This document shows, one piece after another, positions 1 through 8,670 of a stretch of 64,000 nucleotides of DNA. The position numbers and the translations under genes are program-made. The stretch lies in assembly GCA_016237705.1 (NCBI GenBank), contig CP066204.1, positions 248,001 to 312,000 of the forward strand. The letters run 5' to 3'. A model generated the notes under the pieces. It had not been told where the DNA came from. It searched no databases and saw nothing but the letters and a program-made list of their open reading frames with translations. The DNA is from Aerococcaceae bacterium zg-252. Lineage in GTDB: Bacteria > Bacillota > Bacilli > Lactobacillales > Aerococcaceae. How positions within the stretch are numbered: the stretch's first letter is position 1; each line of letters starts with the position of its first letter.

Positions 1-1
1 T

Positions 2-286
2 TTTTATCAGTCTTTATTGACGGTAAAGCAACAAGAAATGTTATCGTTATATTATGAAGAAGATTATTCTCTAGCAGAAATATCGGAACATTATCAAATT
101 AGTCGACAAGCAGTTCATGATACAATTAAACGCAGTGAAAAAGCACTGGAGCAATATGAAGAAAACTTACATTTGTTAGAGCGACGTTTGCAACGAGAAA
201 AATGGTTAGATACATTAGAAGACCAAGCTGATAATAAAGAGGCGGTATTAGCCATTGTGCAAAAATTGCGAGCTTATGATGAATAA
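2..286 (+). CDS. ylxM: YlxM-like SRP-associated HTH protein (5' end outside window)
   Basis: Small helix-turn-helix protein of the YlxM/p13 family, usually encoded just before ffh and thought to modulate the signal recognition particle. A TTG at 17 could be read as a start, but the frame stays open to the window edge and adds FYQSLL before TVKQQ, which matches the family's conserved N-terminal stretch. I therefore treat it as a partial gene whose start lies upstream. The HTH is visible around [19 protein letters not shown], followed by a charged helical tail. It ends 33 bp before the ffh ATG, so the two are probably co-transcribed. Identity rests on motif memory plus the ffh neighbour. Confidence 0.85.
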   Translation, partial: FYQSLLTVKQQEMLSLYYEEDYSLAEISEHYQISRQAVHDTIKRSEKALEQYEENLHLLERRLQREKWLDTLEDQADNKEAVLAIVQKLRAYDE

Positions 287-319
287 ATGAAATAAAGTGT
301 GAAAGGATGTATAAATTTA

Positions 320-1798
320 ATGGCATTTGAAGGATTATCTGAACGTTTGCAGTCTGCTATTAGCCAAGTAGGTGCAGGTGGAAAAATTACTGAAGCAGAT
401 TTAAAACAGATGATGCGTGAGATACGTTTAGCTTTATTAGAAGCAGACGTTAACTTTCAAGTAGTTAAAACATTTGTAAAAAAAGTAAATGAGCGTGCAC
501 TAGGTTCTGATGTGTTAGAATCATTGTCGCCGGCACAACAAGTATTGAAAATTGTTGATGAAGAATTAACAGCCTTAATGGGTGGCGAATTAGTTGAATT
601 GAATTTTTCTCCAGCACCACCAACAATCATTATGATGGCAGGTTTGCAAGGGGCTGGTAAAACAACTACTGTTGGGAAATTAGCTAAATATGTTGTTGAA
701 AAAGGAAAAAAACGCCCATTATTAGTAGCGGGTGACGTGTATCGTCCAGCTGCGATTGACCAATTAAAAACAATTGGAGCACAATTAGGTTTTGATGTGT
801 TTAGTTATGGAACACAGGCGAATCCAGTTGACATCGCACGTGATGCAGTAGCACAAGCTAAATTGCAAGGTAATGATGTAGTGATTATCGATACGGCTGG
901 TCGTTTACATGTTAATGAAGAATTAATGGAAGAATTGCGTCAAATTAAGGCGACAGTTCAACCGCATGAGATATTATTAACAGTCGATGCGATGACTGGT
1001 CAAGATGCCGTAAATGTAGCCCAAGCGTTTAATGAAGCCTTAGATATTACAGGGGTTGTCATTACTAAGTTAGACGGGGATACTCGTGGTGGTGCTGCAC
1101 TGTCAATTCGTTCAATCACCGATAAACCGATTAAATTTACAGGGCAAGGTGAGCAACTTGATGCGTTAGAACCATTCTATCCAGAACGGATGTCCAGCCG
1201 TATTCTCGGTATGGGGGATATGATGACCTTAATCGAGAAAGCTCAAAAAGATTTCGATGAAGCAAAAGCCAAAGAAATGGCTGATAAGCTGAAAGATGCG
1301 TCATTTGACTTTAATGATTTTATCGAACAAATGGATCAAGTGACGAAAATGGGGCCGATTAAAGACCTACTTAAATTGATTCCAGGTGTGTCTAAGATTC
1401 CAGGTTTAGATGAGCTAAATGTTGATGATAAAGATATGGGACGTGTTAAGGCGATTGTTTACTCTATGACTCCAGAGGAACGTAGTAATCCTGATATTAT
1501 CTCGCAAAGTCGTCGTAAACGGATTGCTGCTGGTTGTGGACAATCATTAGCTGATGTTAACCGTATGATTAAGCAATTTAATCAAACACGTCAAATGATG
1601 AGTCAAATGTCGAATGGTAAAATGGGCGGCATGAAAAAAATGATGAATCAAATGCAACAAATGCAAGGTGGTATGCCAGGTATGGGTGGTGGAATGCCGA
1701 ATTTATCAGATCGTGCTTTTATGACACCAGAGCAATTACAAAGAGAAAATGAACAGAAAAAAATACAAAGACTATTGAAAAAGAAAAAAAGAAAATAG
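320..1798 (+). CDS. ffh: Signal recognition particle GTPase Ffh
   Basis: Protein subunit of the signal recognition particle. It binds signal sequences on the ribosome and SRP RNA and docks with FtsY to deliver membrane and secreted proteins. The sequence shows an N-terminal four-helix region, a G domain with GLQGAGKTTT (near residue 107), DTAGRL (near 190) and TKLDGDTRGG (near 249), then a methionine-rich M domain (about 300 to the end) with a basic C-terminus. 492 residues is normal. A GTG at 299 is in frame, but it lies before the ribosome binding site AAAGGA at 302-307; the ATG at 320 gives the conserved MAFEGLSERL start. A terminator-like hairpin follows. Confidence 0.98.
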   Translation: MAFEGLSERLQSAISQVGAGGKITEADLKQMMREIRLALLEADVNFQVVKTFVKKVNERALGSDVLESLSPAQQVLKIVDEELTALMGGELVELNFSPAPPTIIMMAGLQGAGKTTTVGKLAKYVVEKGKKRPLLVAGDVYRPAAIDQLKTIGAQLGFDVFSYGTQANPVDIARDAVAQAKLQGNDVVIIDTAGRLHVNEELMEELRQIKATVQPHEILLTVDAMTGQDAVNVAQAFNEALDITGVVITKLDGDTRGGAALSIRSITDKPIKFTGQGEQLDALEPFYPERMSSRILGMGDMMTLIEKAQKDFDEAKAKEMADKLKDASFDFNDFIEQMDQVTKMGPIKDLLKLIPGVSKIPGLDELNVDDKDMGRVKAIVYSMTPEERSNPDIISQSRRKRIAAGCGQSLADVNRMIKQFNQTRQMMSQMSNGKMGGMKKMMNQMQQMQGGMPGMGGGMPNLSDRAFMTPEQLQRENEQKKIQRLLKKKKRK

Positions 1799-1822
1799 TG
1801 TTTTGAGATAGAATATAAAAAG

Positions 1823-1859
1823 CGTCATGAAAAGCAATTTATGCGTATCATGACGTTTT
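1823..1859. terminator. Terminator between ffh and the small membrane protein gene
   Basis: An 8-bp perfect stem, CGTCATGA at 1823-1830 and TCATGACG at 1848-1855, is followed by TTTT. It has A-rich sequence on its 5' side, so it can serve the convergent gene on the minus strand as well. Confidence 0.75.
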
Positions 1860-1873
1860 GTTGTGTTGAATTA

Positions 1874-2188
1874 TTATTTAATAAAAGAAAGGACTAGATA
1901 AAAAATCAGCCCGATAATCATCATGATAGGGTAACGGTACAGCTTGAATTGCTCGCTTTTATATTTGCGGACGGCTTTTATGGCAAGAATCCCTTGTATG
2001 CCACTGATTCCAATGCCGATAATCATACAGGTGAAAGCAGAGATGCTCAATATTGAAAACCATGGATTGGGTGCAGAAACATCAAAGAAAAAGATGACTG
2101 CAAAAAATAGGAAACTTATTGCTAATAATAAAAGTGAATATTGATTTAGATGTTTTAATTTTCGTAAAGCTTGTTGTTCGTCTGACAT
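1874..2188 (-). CDS. Small integral membrane protein, function unknown
   Basis: 104-residue protein that I cannot assign to a family. It has a charged N-terminus (about 1-16), hydrophobic segments near 17-35, 43-67 and 85-103, and a basic loop (KAVRKYKSEQFKLYRYP) between the last two, so it is probably a three-helix cytoplasmic-membrane protein. The start has a good ribosome binding site (AGGGGG on the minus strand). It is convergent with ffh and shares its terminator. The gene stands alone and its neighbours give no clue to function. Confidence 0.65.
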   Translation of the reverse strand: MSDEQQALRKLKHLNQYSLLLLAISFLFFAVIFFFDVSAPNPWFSILSISAFTCMIIGIGISGIQGILAIKAVRKYKSEQFKLYRYPIMMIIGLIFYLVLSFIK

Positions 2189-2274
2189 GGTAACGCCCCC
2201 CTATTTGTTTTATCTTTAGCTTTATTATAGGCTTTATTTTTGGAACACGCTATCTTAAATAGCTAATGAGAAAA

Positions 2275-2334
2275 GTGACTTTCTTGTATATTTCAATAAG
2301 AAATTGTGATATTCTATACTAGGATATAGTGTGG
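2275..2334 (+). repeat. 60-bp promoter-bearing repeat, copy 1
   Basis: This segment matches 3581-3640 at about 49 of 60 positions without gaps; the conserved core includes GAAATTGTGATA and ATATAG. Each copy contains a promoter-like pair and ends at the TATAGTR motif that also opens the structured repeats at 3631, 3735 and 18574. Confidence 0.7.
2292..2320 (+). promoter_or_regulatory. Promoter of the leader or small RNA before pyrD
   Basis: TTCAAT at 2292-2297 and TATACT at 2315-2320 are separated by 17 bp. The -35 is weak and the -10 good. The equivalent positions in copy 2 of the repeat (3598-3626) read TTAACT and TATAAT. Confidence 0.5.
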
Positions 2335-2500
2335 GTGCACGCACTGTAATTCGAACTGCTATTTAAATGCTTTAATCATGTACTGTGAGACATGGAAGTA
2401 TCGTAAAATCAATAATACTAAAGATGCAATATATAAACTATTTTTTTGTTGTATCTTACTATTTTACGACCAGTCACATAGTTTGTGGCTGGTTATTTTG
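2327..2500 (+). ncRNA. Structured leader or small RNA upstream of pyrD
   Basis: The 401-bp gap 2189-2589 holds a promoter, then a region with strong pairing potential: CATGT/ACATG, a long hairpin with arms TCGTAAAAT 2401-2409 / ATTTTACGA 2461-2469 and an inner stem AAGATGCAA 2421-2429 / TTGTATCTT 2449-2457, and then a terminator. It is either an attenuated 5' leader of the pyrD gene or an independent RNA of about 175 nt. I see no PyrR-type binding loop and recognise no riboswitch class. Confidence 0.4.
2470..2500 (+). terminator. Terminator upstream of pyrD
   Basis: CCAGTCACA at 2470-2478 pairs with TGTGGCTGG at 2484-2492 (one G-U pair, 5-nt loop), followed by TTATTTTG. Because it precedes pyrD on the same strand, it may act as an attenuator. 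Confidence 0.65.
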
Positions 2501-2589
2501 ATTTGATGTTAAGCATGGCGGTTAATTGTGAATTGTTGTTCAAAGTGGAATCGAGTGAGTTAAGTTTTTAGGTTTAGGAGGAAATAATA

Positions 2590-3516
2590 ATGGATACAAC
2601 TGTTAAAATTGCTGGTCGTACATTTGACCACTGTGTAATGAATGCTGCAGGTGTTATGTGTATGACAAGTGAAGAATTAATGCAAGTCGCACAATCTGGT
2701 GCTACAACTTTTGTTACTAAAACAGCAACGCTAGAATCAAGGGAGGGTAATCTTCAGCCACGGTACTTCGATTTTGCGACGAATAGTATTAATTCAATGG
2801 GACTTCCGAATCATGGAATCTCGTATTATTTAGACTTTTTATTTAGCGAATCAAAAGAACTACAAGCTAAACGTTTCCTATCTATAGCACCGTTACATCC
2901 GAAAGAATTACCTGTTTTACTGCAATGTATTTCTGAATCTAACTTCCTTGGTCTAGTGGAATTAAATTTATCTTGCCCTAATGTGTCAGGGAAACCACAA
3001 ATTGGTTATGATTTTGAACAGACCGATCGGCTATTGTACACTACTTTTTCGCAATATCATTCGCCGATAGGTGTTAAACTACCACCATATTTTGATATTG
3101 CACATTTCGATCAAATGGCAGAAATTTTAAACCAATATCCCTTAACATTCATTAATAGTATTAATAGTCTAGGAAATGGTATTGTTATAAATGGGAATAG
3201 TATGGCAATACACCCTAAAAATGGATTCGGAGGCATTGGTGGCTCTATCATTAAGCCGACGGCTTTAGCTAATGTGCATGCTTTTTATCAACGACTTAAT
3301 CCTGATATTAAAATTATTGGCACTGGTGGGGTAACGTGTGGTCGAGATGTGTATGAACATATTTTATGCGGTGCTCATCTAGTACAGGTCGGTACGGCTT
3401 TGCATCAAGAAGGTGTATCTGTATTTCAACGATTACGACGAGAACTACAAGATGAAATGACTCGGAATAATGTTCATTCCTTTGATATGTTTCGTGGCAA
3501 AGTGAATTATATTTAA
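2590..3516 (+). CDS. pyrD: Dihydroorotate dehydrogenase, class 1A
   Basis: Flavoenzyme oxidising dihydroorotate to orotate in pyrimidine synthesis; class 1A enzymes are soluble and use fumarate. 308 residues is typical. Visible features are [13 protein letters not shown] near the N-terminus, the SMGLPNHG loop, [13 protein letters not shown] with the class 1 active-site cysteine (about residue 129), INSLGNG, and the phosphate-binding TGGV and VQVGTAL segments near the C-terminus. The start is preceded by AGGAGG. No other pyr gene is adjacent, so this is a detached pyrimidine gene behind its own leader region. Confidence 0.93.
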   Translation: MDTTVKIAGRTFDHCVMNAAGVMCMTSEELMQVAQSGATTFVTKTATLESREGNLQPRYFDFATNSINSMGLPNHGISYYLDFLFSESKELQAKRFLSIAPLHPKELPVLLQCISESNFLGLVELNLSCPNVSGKPQIGYDFEQTDRLLYTTFSQYHSPIGVKLPPYFDIAHFDQMAEILNQYPLTFINSINSLGNGIVINGNSMAIHPKNGFGGIGGSIIKPTALANVHAFYQRLNPDIKIIGTGGVTCGRDVYEHILCGAHLVQVGTALHQEGVSVFQRLRRELQDEMTRNNVHSFDMFRGKVNYI

Positions 3517-3580
3517 ACTATTATCTGATTTTGAAAATAAATGATAAAACAGTCCAAAAATTGATTAGGTTATGTTAAAG

Positions 3581-3640
3581 GTAACTTTCTTGTGTATTTA
3601 ACTTAGAAATTGTGATAGCATATAATAGAATATAGTATGG
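3581..3640 (+). repeat. 60-bp promoter-bearing repeat, copy 2
   Basis: Second copy of the 60-bp segment at 2275-2334 (about 49 of 60 identical). Here it runs directly into two structured repeats upstream of priA. Confidence 0.7.
3598..3626 (+). promoter_or_regulatory. Promoter upstream of the priA operon
   Basis: TTAACT at 3598-3603 and a perfect TATAAT at 3621-3626 are 17 bp apart. A transcript would start near 3633, at the left edge of the first structured repeat, so both repeats would lie in the 5' untranslated region of priA. Confidence 0.65.
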
Positions 3641-3733
3641 CGAAGGTGCTCGAGCTTGAAGCACTGGAGTGCGAGAAACGCACAGAAGTGACTTCTGAAG
3701 TGGACGTCAAGCCAACCAGAGTGAACCAGAATA
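3631..3733 (+). repeat. Structured intergenic repeat, copy A
   Basis: About 103 bp, opening with TATAGTATG and closing with CCAGAATA. It contains internal hairpins (GTGCG/CGCAC and AGAAG/CTTCT) and terminal arms GAGCTTGA / TCAAGCC. Its right end, AAGCCAACC...GAACCAGAATA, matches copies C and D. Together with copy B it fills the 346-bp gap before priA. Confidence 0.6.
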
Positions 3734-3734
3734 A

Positions 3735-3851
3735 TATAGTGTGACAATGAGTGTTATGAAATGGACCACTGGAGCAGAGGGCGTAGAAGTGAGGTAGCAC
3801 TTCAAGCTCTATGCGAAGTGGACGCCATTTCAACTCATTGGAGCCAGAATA
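3735..3851 (+). repeat. Structured intergenic repeat, copy B
   Basis: About 117 bp, opening with TATAGTGTGACAATGAG and closing with TTGGAGCCAGAATA. The termini pair (AATGAG / CTCATT and TGAAATGG / CCATTTCA), and an internal GAAGTG/CACTTC hairpin is present. It lies in tandem with copy A, 1 bp away, and ends 11 bp before the priA ATG. Copies E and F share its ends. Confidence 0.65.
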
Positions 3852-3862
3852 GAGGTGAGTAA

Positions 3863-6280
3863 ATGTTTGCGAAAGTTATTGTTGATATTCCAGTTGCACA
3901 AGTAAATCGTGAGTTTGACTATGCAATTCCTGAAGAGTGGGAAGAGATTATCACATTAGGAATGCGGGTACAAGTGCCTTTTGGTTCACGACAGTTATTA
4001 GGCTTTGTCGTTGGTTTTTCTAAAGAAACAGACTTTTCAGGTGCAGTAAAGCCAATTACGCAATTGCTAGATTATCAGTCATATCTCAATGAAGAATTAA
4101 TTGAATTGAGTCATTACTTAGCTGAACATTTACAGTCATTTCGTATCGTTGTGTTACAGGCGATGTTACCTAATTTATTGAAAGTCAAATACGAAACAGT
4201 GTTTACTGTATTAGAAGATTCATTACTTTCACCGGAAGCAAAGGCAGTGTTTGGAGAAAAACGTGAAATATCACGAGAAGTATTAGACGCAGCCTTATCA
4301 CTGAAACAAATTCGTATCTTGATTGATAGTGGTGCGATTCAATTAGTGTATCGAGTGCAAGATAAGAAGAGCACGAAAAAGGAATATTATTATCAATTAA
4401 CGCATTCAAGTCAGCAATATCTTGAGTTGCTTGAAACGACACGAAAAAGTGCAACTAAGCAGCGAGAATTATTACAATTTTTGAGCGAACAAACAGAGCA
4501 AGGTGAGTTGAGTGCTGCACAAATACAAGCTGCTACTACCGTAACGGCAGCTATTATGCGAACGGCAGTGGATAATCAGTGGATAAAAAAAATGGAACGA
4601 GAAGTTTATCGTAATCCATTGGCCAATCGACATTTTGAACCAACCGAGCAACGAACATTGCGACCTGTTCAACAAGCAGCATTTGATGCAGTCGCACCGA
4701 TGATTCAACAACGAACGGCTACCACATTTTTATTGGAGGGTGTAACCGGTAGTGGTAAGACGGAAGTGTATTTGCAATTAATGGCAGCTGCACGCCAACA
4801 AGGGAAATCAGCATTATTATTAGTACCGGAGATTGCGTTGACGCCACAAATGGTCGAGCGTGTAATGGGACGTTTCCAAACTGGTGTGGCAGTATTACAC
4901 TCGGGTCTGTCTACGAGTGAAAAATATGATGAGTGGCAACGTATTATTAAAGGTGAAGCAACGATTGTCGTTGGAGCTCGTTCATCGGTATTTGCCCCAT
5001 TAAAAAATTTAGGTATTTTAATTATTGATGAAGAACACGAAACGACGTATAAGCAGTCGGACAATCCACGCTATCATGCTAGAGATGTAGCGATTTGGCG
5101 TAGTCAGTATCATGGCTGTCCTGTTGTGTTAGGAAGTGCCACTCCGTCTTTAGAAAGCCGAGCACGCGCCCAAGTCGGTCGGTATCAATTGATTAAAATG
5201 AGTGAACGTGCGAATTTTTCTAATTTGCCGTCTGTTACATTGATTGATATGACCAAAGTGTTAGGGCAAGAAACGATGACCGAAATATCGCCTTTATTAC
5301 TCGATAAAATGAAAATGGCGATTGAACAACAACATCAAGTAGTTCTATTATTGAATCGACGAGGCTATGCGTCCTATTTACAATGTCGTGAATGCGGACA
5401 TGTGATTCAGTGTCCACGTTGTGATATTTCGTTGACGTATCATAAACACGAACATTCGATGAAATGCCATTACTGTGACTATCAACAATCAGTGCCGTAC
5501 CAGTGCCCAGCGTGTCAAAGTCAGCATTTACGCTTGCAAGGGTCTGGTACGCAAAAAATTGAAGAAGTATTACAATCTTTATTGCCGCAGGCACGTATTT
5601 TACGAATGGATAATGATACAACGCGACGTAAAGGTGACCATGAACGGATTTTACAACAGTTTGGGCAACGAAAAGCAGATATATTATTAGGAACACAAAT
5701 GATTGCTAAGGGGTTAGATTTTGAAAATGTAACGGTTGTCGGTGTGATTAATGCCGATACGGCGTTAAATATTCCTGATTTTCGTGCAGGGGAAAAGACT
5801 TTTCAATTATTGACGCAAGTGGCTGGACGTACTGGTCGTGGTGCATTAGCAGGAGAAGTATTCATACAAACGTATAATCCGGAACATTATGTGATGCAGT
5901 TGGTGACACAACATGATTATGAACGCTTTTTCCAATATGAGATGAAACGCCGTCATATCGGTAATTATCCACCTTATTATTTTACGACGCTTATTACCGT
6001 TTCTAGTAAAAATGCTGGTAAGGCAGAACGTAAAATTCATGAGATTAAACAACAACTCAGTCAACCAGTATTAGAACAAACAAAAGAATTATTAATATTA
6101 GGGCCAACTCGTGGGGGAATTGCACGAATTAATGAAGTGTATTATTACCAATTACTGTTAAAGTATAAGGATAAGCAATTAATTCAATCAGCGATTAATC
6201 AGTTGGTGCAGTCATCACAAGCGGAGGCACAACAGGGGCTATATGTGACGGTAGACCACGAACCCTATCATTTTATTTAG
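3863..6280 (+). CDS. priA: Primosomal protein N', replication restart helicase PriA
   Basis: Superfamily 2 3'-5' helicase that recognises stalled forks and loads the replicative helicase. 805 residues is a normal length. The N-terminal 3'-end-binding region starts FAKVIVDIPV. Walker A TGSGKTEVY is near residue 295 and the DEEH box near 388. The zinc-binding insertion with paired cysteines (CRECGHVIQCPRC ... CHYC ... CPAC) covers about 507-552. Helicase motif V/VI residues GTQMIAKGLDFENV and QVAGRTGRG are present. The start follows GAGGTGAG. It is the first gene of the fmt-rsmB-stp-prkC run. Confidence 0.97.
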   Translation: MFAKVIVDIPVAQVNREFDYAIPEEWEEIITLGMRVQVPFGSRQLLGFVVGFSKETDFSGAVKPITQLLDYQSYLNEELIELSHYLAEHLQSFRIVVLQAMLPNLLKVKYETVFTVLEDSLLSPEAKAVFGEKREISREVLDAALSLKQIRILIDSGAIQLVYRVQDKKSTKKEYYYQLTHSSQQYLELLETTRKSATKQRELLQFLSEQTEQGELSAAQIQAATTVTAAIMRTAVDNQWIKKMEREVYRNPLANRHFEPTEQRTLRPVQQAAFDAVAPMIQQRTATTFLLEGVTGSGKTEVYLQLMAAARQQGKSALLLVPEIALTPQMVERVMGRFQTGVAVLHSGLSTSEKYDEWQRIIKGEATIVVGARSSVFAPLKNLGILIIDEEHETTYKQSDNPRYHARDVAIWRSQYHGCPVVLGSATPSLESRARAQVGRYQLIKMSERANFSNLPSVTLIDMTKVLGQETMTEISPLLLDKMKMAIEQQHQVVLLLNRRGYASYLQCRECGHVIQCPRCDISLTYHKHEHSMKCHYCDYQQSVPYQCPACQSQHLRLQGSGTQKIEEVLQSLLPQARILRMDNDTTRRKGDHERILQQFGQRKADILLGTQMIAKGLDFENVTVVGVINADTALNIPDFRAGEKTFQLLTQVAGRTGRGALAGEVFIQTYNPEHYVMQLVTQHDYERFFQYEMKRRHIGNYPPYYFTTLITVSSKNAGKAERKIHEIKQQLSQPVLEQTKELLILGPTRGGIARINEVYYYQLLLKYKDKQLIQSAINQLVQSSQAEAQQGLYVTVDHEPYHFI

Positions 6281-6307
6281 AAGTTTACTTAAAGGAGCAG
6301 TTTTAGC

Positions 6308-7270
6308 ATGCAAAACATTATTTTTATGGGAACACCGCAGTTTTCAGCGACTGTTTTAAAAGGGATTTTATCAAAAGGATATAATGTCTTAGCAGTTGTG
6401 ACGCAACCAGACCGTCCAGTTGGACGTAAGCGAGTGATTACGACGTCCCCAGTTAAAGAGGTTGCCGTAGAAAACGATATTCCAGTGTATCAGCCGGAAA
6501 AATTAAGTGGCTCACCGGAAATGGCAGAATTATTAACATTAGATGCTGATATTATTGTGACGGCTGCGTATGGGCAGTTTGTCCCAACTAAGTTGTTGAA
6601 AGGATTTCGTTTTCCAGCAATTAATGTTCACGCATCTCTATTACCGAAATATCGTGGGGGTGCACCGATTCACTATGCTATTTGGCAAGGTGAAAAAGAA
6701 ACCGGTGTTTCCATTATGTATATGGAACGTGAAATGGACGCTGGTGATGTGCTGGCACAACAAGCTACACCGATTGGCGAGCATGAAGATGTCGCTGATT
6801 TATTCGAGCGTTTAGCGATTATCGGTCGAGACTTATTGTTAGATACTTTGCCACCATTATTCGCTGGTACGATTACATCGCAACCACAAGATGCAACACT
6901 TGTGACGTATTCGCCAACGATTTCCAAAGAACAAGAACAAATTGATTGGCAGACATCTGCACAAGCCGTACATAATCATGTGCGTGCCTTTCGACCGATT
7001 CCGTCGACTTATACTTGGTGGAATAATCAGCGATTAAAAATATGGGCAGGACGACCGGTTGAGTAACAAGGGCTAGAGCAAGCGACTGTGGGAACGATTG
7101 TTGCAGTGAATGAGGAACAATTATTGGTTCAATGCGGTGAGGGTATCTATGCGATTGAATCACTGCAACCAAGTGGTAAAAAGCGTATGGACGTTCCAAC
7201 ATTTTTGAATGGAGTCGATGTGGATAGTTTAATCGGACAACGCTTAGGAGTTCAGCCTGATGAAAATTAA
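6308..7270 (+). pseudogene. fmt: Methionyl-tRNA formyltransferase, interrupted by an in-frame TAA
   Basis: Fmt formylates the initiator Met-tRNA. Codons 1-252 give an intact N-terminal Rossmann domain with the catalytic NVHASLLPKYRGGAPI and MDAGD segments and the start of the C-terminal OB fold. A TAA at 7064-7066 then stops translation. Beyond it the same frame continues, without a frameshift, through 67 more sense codons (QGLEQATVGTIVAV ... SLIGQRLGVQPDEN) that are clearly the missing end of Fmt. Read through, the protein would be about 320 residues, the family norm. A CAA or GAA to TAA change would explain it. The truncated product may be inactive or weakly active. A GTG at 7088 could restart the fragment. 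The 3' end overlaps rsmB by 11 bp. Confidence 0.85.
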
Positions 7271-8633
7271 AAAACGAAGTGAGCAACAGTTATCACAATC
7301 GGCTCGTTGGCAAGCACTTGTTATTTTGCATCAAGTGGAATATGAGGCAGAATATTCTAATGTGCTCATTGACCGTTTTTTGTCGGATACTACTTTATCG
7401 GATAAAGACCAGCGTTTATGTGTTCAGCTTGTCTATGGTGTGATTCAACGACGTTTGACTTTAAATTATTATTTAGAACCCTTTATTCGCGGTAAAAAAA
7501 TTGATTCATGGGTGGAAAGTTTATTACGTTTGAGTATTTATCAAATCGTTTATTTAGATCGTATTCCACAACATGCGATTGTAAATGAAGCAGTGAAAAT
7601 AGCGAAAACTAATGGGCATGACGGACTAGGAAAATTTGTTAATGCGGTATTACGTCAGTTTTTACGTGTGTCATTGCGTGAATTACCAGAAAAACAATCA
7701 AATTATGCGGAGTATTTAAGTGTAGCGTATAGTATGCCACAATGGTTAGTGACTTCTCTATTAGAATGGTTAGGTGGAGATGAGCAAGTAGTCGAGTTAC
7801 TATTGGCGAGCTTGTTGGATAATCCGTATTTGTCGATTCGTATAAATGGACAGCCGGAGGAACGTGAACGCATTCAGCAACAGTTATCACAAGAAATGGT
7901 TGATACGACAGTGAGCGAATTATCACCATTTGGCTTACGTGTAGCAAAAGGTAATGTGGTGGATACAAATAGTTATCAAGCAGGAACGATTACAGTTCAA
8001 GATGAATCGAGTATGTTAGTAGTACCACTTGGTCGCTTGAACGGTAATGAAAAGGTGCTCGATGCTTGTTCGGCGCCAGGAGGTAAAGCTACCCATATTG
8101 CACAATTATTGAATCAAGGTGGGCATTTGACTGCATTGGATTTATCGGCAGCAAAATTGAAAAAAGTCGAGCAACATTTAGTGCGAATGGGTTTAAGTCA
8201 TCGAGTGCGTACTTTTTGTACTGATGCTGAAAAATTTTTCCCCGAACCAGGTGAATTATATGATACAATATATTTAGATGCGCCGTGTTCAGGTTTAGGG
8301 TTGATGAGACGTAAACCTGAAATTAAATATGAAAAATTTGCAGCAGATATTGTTGAGTTAGCAGCTATTCAAAATCGTTTGTTAGACCATGTAGCAACGT
8401 TGCTAAAACCAGGTGGAACTTTGATATATAGTACCTGTACAATTGCACCATTGGAAAATGCTCAGCAAATCGATAAATTTTTAATGAATCATGCAGATTT
8501 TGAAATAGATCGAATTGATGAGACCGATAATCTTCCGTCAGAATTAATCAATGGACAGGGACAGGTTGAAATTTTACCACATCAATTTGGCACAGACGGT
8601 TTCTTTATTTGTCGTTTAAAAAAGGCGTCATAA
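7260..8633 (+). CDS. rsmB: 16S rRNA (cytosine-967-C5) methyltransferase RsmB
   Basis: Methylates C967 of 16S rRNA. 457 residues with an N-terminal NusB-like helical domain (about 1-150) and a C-terminal SAM-dependent domain: DACSAPGGKATH (near 267), the DAPCSGLG motif (near 340) and the nucleophile in YSTCTIAPLENA (near 390). The ATG overlaps the end of the fmt reading frame, which suggests translational coupling; the nonsense codon in fmt could therefore reduce expression of this gene by polarity. Confidence 0.95.
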   Translation: MKIKKRSEQQLSQSARWQALVILHQVEYEAEYSNVLIDRFLSDTTLSDKDQRLCVQLVYGVIQRRLTLNYYLEPFIRGKKIDSWVESLLRLSIYQIVYLDRIPQHAIVNEAVKIAKTNGHDGLGKFVNAVLRQFLRVSLRELPEKQSNYAEYLSVAYSMPQWLVTSLLEWLGGDEQVVELLLASLLDNPYLSIRINGQPEERERIQQQLSQEMVDTTVSELSPFGLRVAKGNVVDTNSYQAGTITVQDESSMLVVPLGRLNGNEKVLDACSAPGGKATHIAQLLNQGGHLTALDLSAAKLKKVEQHLVRMGLSHRVRTFCTDAEKFFPEPGELYDTIYLDAPCSGLGLMRRKPEIKYEKFAADIVELAAIQNRLLDHVATLLKPGGTLIYSTCTIAPLENAQQIDKFLMNHADFEIDRIDETDNLPSELINGQGQVEILPHQFGTDGFFICRLKKAS

Positions 8634-8670
8634 TGAATATAAAATTGAAAAATCAGTGTGAGGTGACAGA

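Noticed and set aside
2189-2589. PyrR-binding attenuator before pyrD
   Set aside because: The long hairpin and terminator fit attenuation in form, but the PyrR anti-antiterminator loop motif is not visible, so the regulator is left open.
5235-5696. Minus-strand open frame of 153 codons inside priA
   Set aside because: It is a shadow of priA: opposite strand, no ribosome binding site, no protein motif, and priA is intact across it.
7064-7066. Recoded TAA (read-through or reassigned codon) in fmt
   Set aside because: TAA ends many other intact genes in this window, and no recoding element is visible around it. A point mutation or sequencing error is simpler.
6873-7286. Minus-strand open frame across the fmt stop codon
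   Set aside because: It has no RBS or recognisable motif and mirrors the Fmt C-terminal coding sequence, so it does not explain the interruption.
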